From Phyllostachys edulis (lineage: Eukaryota; Streptophyta; Magnoliopsida; Poales; Poaceae): a DNA stretch of 64,000 nt. Numbering within the stretch: the first letter of the stretch is position 1; each line of letters starts with the position of its first letter. Under the pieces are notes generated by a model. That model was not told the origin of the DNA. It searched no databases and worked only from the letters and a program-made list of their open reading frames with translations. The stretch covers positions 104,786,826 through 104,850,825 of the forward strand of contig CM070546.1 of the NCBI GenBank assembly GCA_036346405.1. The letters run 5' to 3'. Of this stretch, positions 61,789 through 64,000 are shown piece after piece. Position numbers and translations under genes: made by a program.

Positions 61789-63350
61789 CTACCAGCTTAT
61801 TGCCAGTGCCCCATACGCCTCCGCCCAATGTGATGGTACATCGCTCCATTGCTCAATGGTGCTGACAATGGGTAGGAATTTGTCAAGGACGGAGCGTAGG
61901 AGCTTCTCCACGACGGCGCTCTCGTCCACCTTGGTAATGAGAGCACCAGGGGCGGAGCTACAGTAGGTGCATGGGGGTACAGTCGCACCCCCAAAATTTT
62001 TACACAAAAAACTGATATATACCCCTCTTAATACATAGAGTATATACTATACACATTATTATACCTGTATGGATGTTCTCAGCAGAGCACGGCTTGGAAA
62101 ACCACCCGATCCCGATGGTCCCTTTTCTTATTCACCGTTCGGCCCAGAAATCGCAGCGCCAGCGGCAGCCCATTAGCGCAATACGCTGCTTCTCCTCTAC
62201 TCCAAACTCTCTCCCCATTTCAGCATTTCTGATTTCTCTCTTTCCTCTCCAAATCCATCCAGATCTGGCCATAAGCCAAGCATGCTGCTCGGTCTCTCCT
62301 CGGCTCTCTGCCGCCGCCGTCGCCTCCGGTCTCCGCGGCGCCCGGCGCCGCCTCGCCCGCTCGCCCGTGCTTGCGCTTGCGGCCTCGCACCGCCGCGCCT
62401 CCCTCGCCGCCGCGCGCCGCGCCGGCCGCCCGCCTCTCAGGGCTGGCGCTCTCGGCCTCACCGCCCCGCCTCCGGCGGCTCGGCGATGTGGCAACGGCAA
62501 TCACGCTGGTCACGGCCGACGGCGACATCGCCCGCCGCGCGGCCTCCCTGCGTGGCGTCGCGCGCCGCCGGCCGCCAAGACGCTCGCTCTCGCTCTCGGC
62601 GCTCGCCCGCCCGTGGCCCCGCCCGCCGGCCGGCCGCCGTCCGCTCCTCTCAGACTCAGTCCAGCTCTCCGTCTCTGTGCTTCACCGATTTGGTTACTGA
62701 TTTAGTGATTTGGTTAGTGACTTAGACTTAATGCTCTGTGATTGTGATTGTGATTTGTGAATGGCATTATGGCAGCCAGTCGACAGAATGGCGAATGGGA
62801 AATGGGCAGGGCGGAGCTACGGATGTGTCTTAAGTTCGCACCCCCATTGTCCAAATCTTGGCTCCGCCACTGGAGAGCACGCATCTTGTTGACTATCATG
62901 GTGAGCTTCAAGACGAACTCAATGATTGTCTCTGAGTCCCCCATGTAGATACACTCAAACTCCCTCTTGAGAGTTTGAACGTGCGCCTTCTTGGCACGGT
63001 CTTCGCCGACGTGCATCTCCTTGAGAGCGCCCCAAGCCTCCTTTGCTGTCTTCTTCTCGGATATGGCAATTACAATGGCCCCCGGCACGGCTTAGACTAT
63101 AGCGGCGAGAACCATATGGTCTTTCTTCTCATCGACCAATTCTTCGCCCTCCACTGCTGCCCACACTCCTTGCGCTCACATGATGGTCTTCATCTTCACC
63201 GCACACACCCCGTAATTGCTCTCCATGATCATGGGGTATTAGAGGGTCACAACTCCCTCCCTCATTGGCGCCCTTGATGTCGCACCGTCGTGGGTGACGC
63301 CGCTTCCCAGCAACCTCTCCGGCAGCTTGTCCTGCATCATGATCTTGGGC
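61789..63350 (-). pseudogene. Copia gag remains split by a hAT insertion
   Basis: On the minus strand, 62881-63350 encodes 'MIMESNYGVCAVKMKTIM', 'KKTAKEAWGALKEMHVGEDR' and 'KKAHVQTLKREFE' of a copia gag. After the hAT element the same protein continues at 61940 with 'KVDESAVVEKLLRSVLDKFL' and 'IVSTIEQW'. Stops occur in the first part. This is a different family from the copia element at 52678. Confidence 0.75.
61947..62872. mobile_element. Non-autonomous hAT transposon, 926 bp
   Basis: Termini CAGGGGCGGAGC and (inverse) CAGTGGCGGAGC. A perfect 8-bp duplication GAGAGCAC lies at 61939-61946 and 62873-62880. These are hAT traits. Inside, 62280-62690 is extremely GC-rich (Ala/Arg/Pro frames in all phases), unlike the AT-rich ends, and may be a captured host fragment. 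No transposase is seen. Confidence 0.85.
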
Positions 63351-63377
63351 AATTACAGTCTAAGCTCTGATACCAAT

Positions 63378-63714
63378 TGTTGGCCTAACTCCCGGAGAGA
63401 ACTCGTATATTGTTTCCTATCTGGAACGCACACACACAAGAAGATGAAAACAGATGAGTTTTGTGACGCCTAACCACTTGCGTCTTTTCTCTCTTCTGTT
63501 ATTCCATTGCTTATCACTTTACAAACTAGTTACAATATTTTTTATAGCTATAATATGACATGTAACCTCCTCACTAACACTTTCAAGTAGACCACTACCT
63601 CCACTACATGCACTAGCTAATTACTCTATTAACTAATTAGCAGGCCACTAGCTCCACTAACTCTACTATACAACTGACATGCAAAACATTAAGAAGTCAA
63701 GATTATATCTAACA
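63378..63714 (-). repeat. 5' LTR of the minus-strand copia-type element
   Basis: 337 bp, followed on its inner side (minus strand) by the primer-binding site for initiator Met tRNA. Confidence 0.85.
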
Positions 63715-64000
63715 GTATATTTCTATCTCTGACTATGGAGGTGTTGCACAGTTACTAGTGCATCTTGTTCAAAGTTCAGACTCTAGAGTACGCTAATAAG
63801 ATTCACAGCAACAACGTGCCATTAGGTTGATGAGGAGATGAAGGTAGAGAAGGCAGAGTACTTCTATGAGCGCGGCAATTTCCTCGCGAGCTTCTTGAGC
63901 GCGCCTGCTGAGGCTGCATCAGGTTCAGGCTGTCCTTTGACGAGGGAAACTAAAGCACAATGGAATTAATACAACATGTCACCGATATCAATGTATAGGA

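Larger units (their letters stand above)
60742..63714 (-). mobile_element. Copia-type non-autonomous element in intron 3, with nested hAT
   Basis: LTRs 60742-61104 and 63378-63714, TGTTGGC..AGCA / TGTTGGCC..AACA; flanks GTGTA and GTATA form a 4-of-5 TSD. The plus-strand GCTCTGATACCA at 63364-63375 is the inverse of TGGTATCAGAGC, so the element runs on the minus strand with its 5' LTR at the right. A minus-strand purine tract (TTAGGGGGGAAAT) borders the left LTR. Only gag remains are recognised; the rest (61105-61790) is not assignable. Confidence 0.8.
49671..63969 (+). pseudogene. Pathogen-related protein gene, split by retrotransposons
   Basis: Exons resemble the cereal 'pathogen-related protein' (barley type, about 230 residues). 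E1 49671-~49800 starts 'MASAEAGGDKYYRSFMYGE'. E2 52333-52465 encodes 'WPEGSLEEKVQRLLKTWEME' and ends before GT at 52466. E3 is split, 52550-52677 and 60590-60725 ('FLTAFPGGFAI', then 'EVLDVYSGPPRIAFKLRHWG'), with GT at 60726. E4 63826-63969 ('AEYFYERGNFLASFLSAP') runs to a stop. A copia element interrupts E3; intron 1 and intron 3 hold further retroelements. Independently, E1 seems to lack about 16 bases before 'LFEEERTQ' and a proper donor site, E3 has a deletion between 'AIAG' and 'EHRIYDP', and E4 appears to have a 1-base loss near its end. A TATA-like TATAAGTA lies near 49590. The protein is stress-inducible in cereals with no known enzyme activity. This copy cannot make it. Confidence 0.85.

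Overview
The window is nuclear DNA of a grass (Poaceae). The gene features are monocot-like: a GC-rich alpha-expansin, a plastid-type GGPP synthase and a cereal 'pathogen-related protein' gene. They sit as small islands in a thick mesh of nested transposable elements: large solo LTRs starting TGTAACATCC, Tat-type Ty3/gypsy, Ty1/copia, CACTA/En-Spm, hAT, Mutator-like and Stowaway elements. No rRNA, tRNA, CRISPR or prokaryotic signal was seen. All identifications come from reading motifs, splice signals, terminal repeats and target-site duplications (TSDs) by eye; no search was run.

Layout. 1-2726: LTR pieces and unclassified repeat DNA. 2727-15142: a large solo LTR (TSD AACTT) split by a 9.25-kb CACTA composite at 5304-14557 (TSD ATA). 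15143-18062: an alpha-expansin island with TATA box, two exons and a 118-bp intron. 18063-18423: a Mutator-like fold-back MITE. 18903-22407: a second CACTA composite (TSD TGC) holding two long hairpins and a CA/TA microsatellite. 22408-28930: a two-pass membrane protein gene (minus), then a GGPP synthase gene (minus) whose reading frame is broken by one missing base. 28931-43930: a solo LTR (TSD ACCGC) split by a 10.7-kb Tat-type gypsy element (29783-40451, minus) that carries an intron-containing gene on the opposite strand. 45887-49439: a truncated CACTA element with TNP2 remains, fused to an LTR fragment. 49671-63969: a pathogen-related protein gene spread over 14.3 kb and destroyed by insertions.

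The last region is the clearest story. A short-LTR element sits in intron 1, a 7.9-kb copia element in exon 3 (itself holding a 3.3-kb solo LTR in its gag), and a second copia-type element in intron 3 (holding a hAT element in its gag). Each has a recognisable TSD, so the order of events can be read. The exons also carry small frame-breaking deletions.

Only the expansin and the small membrane protein look like intact host genes. The structures I rate most interesting are the two CACTA composites, each with three subterminal repeat arrays but only one outer pair of termini, and the spliced antisense gene inside the gypsy element.
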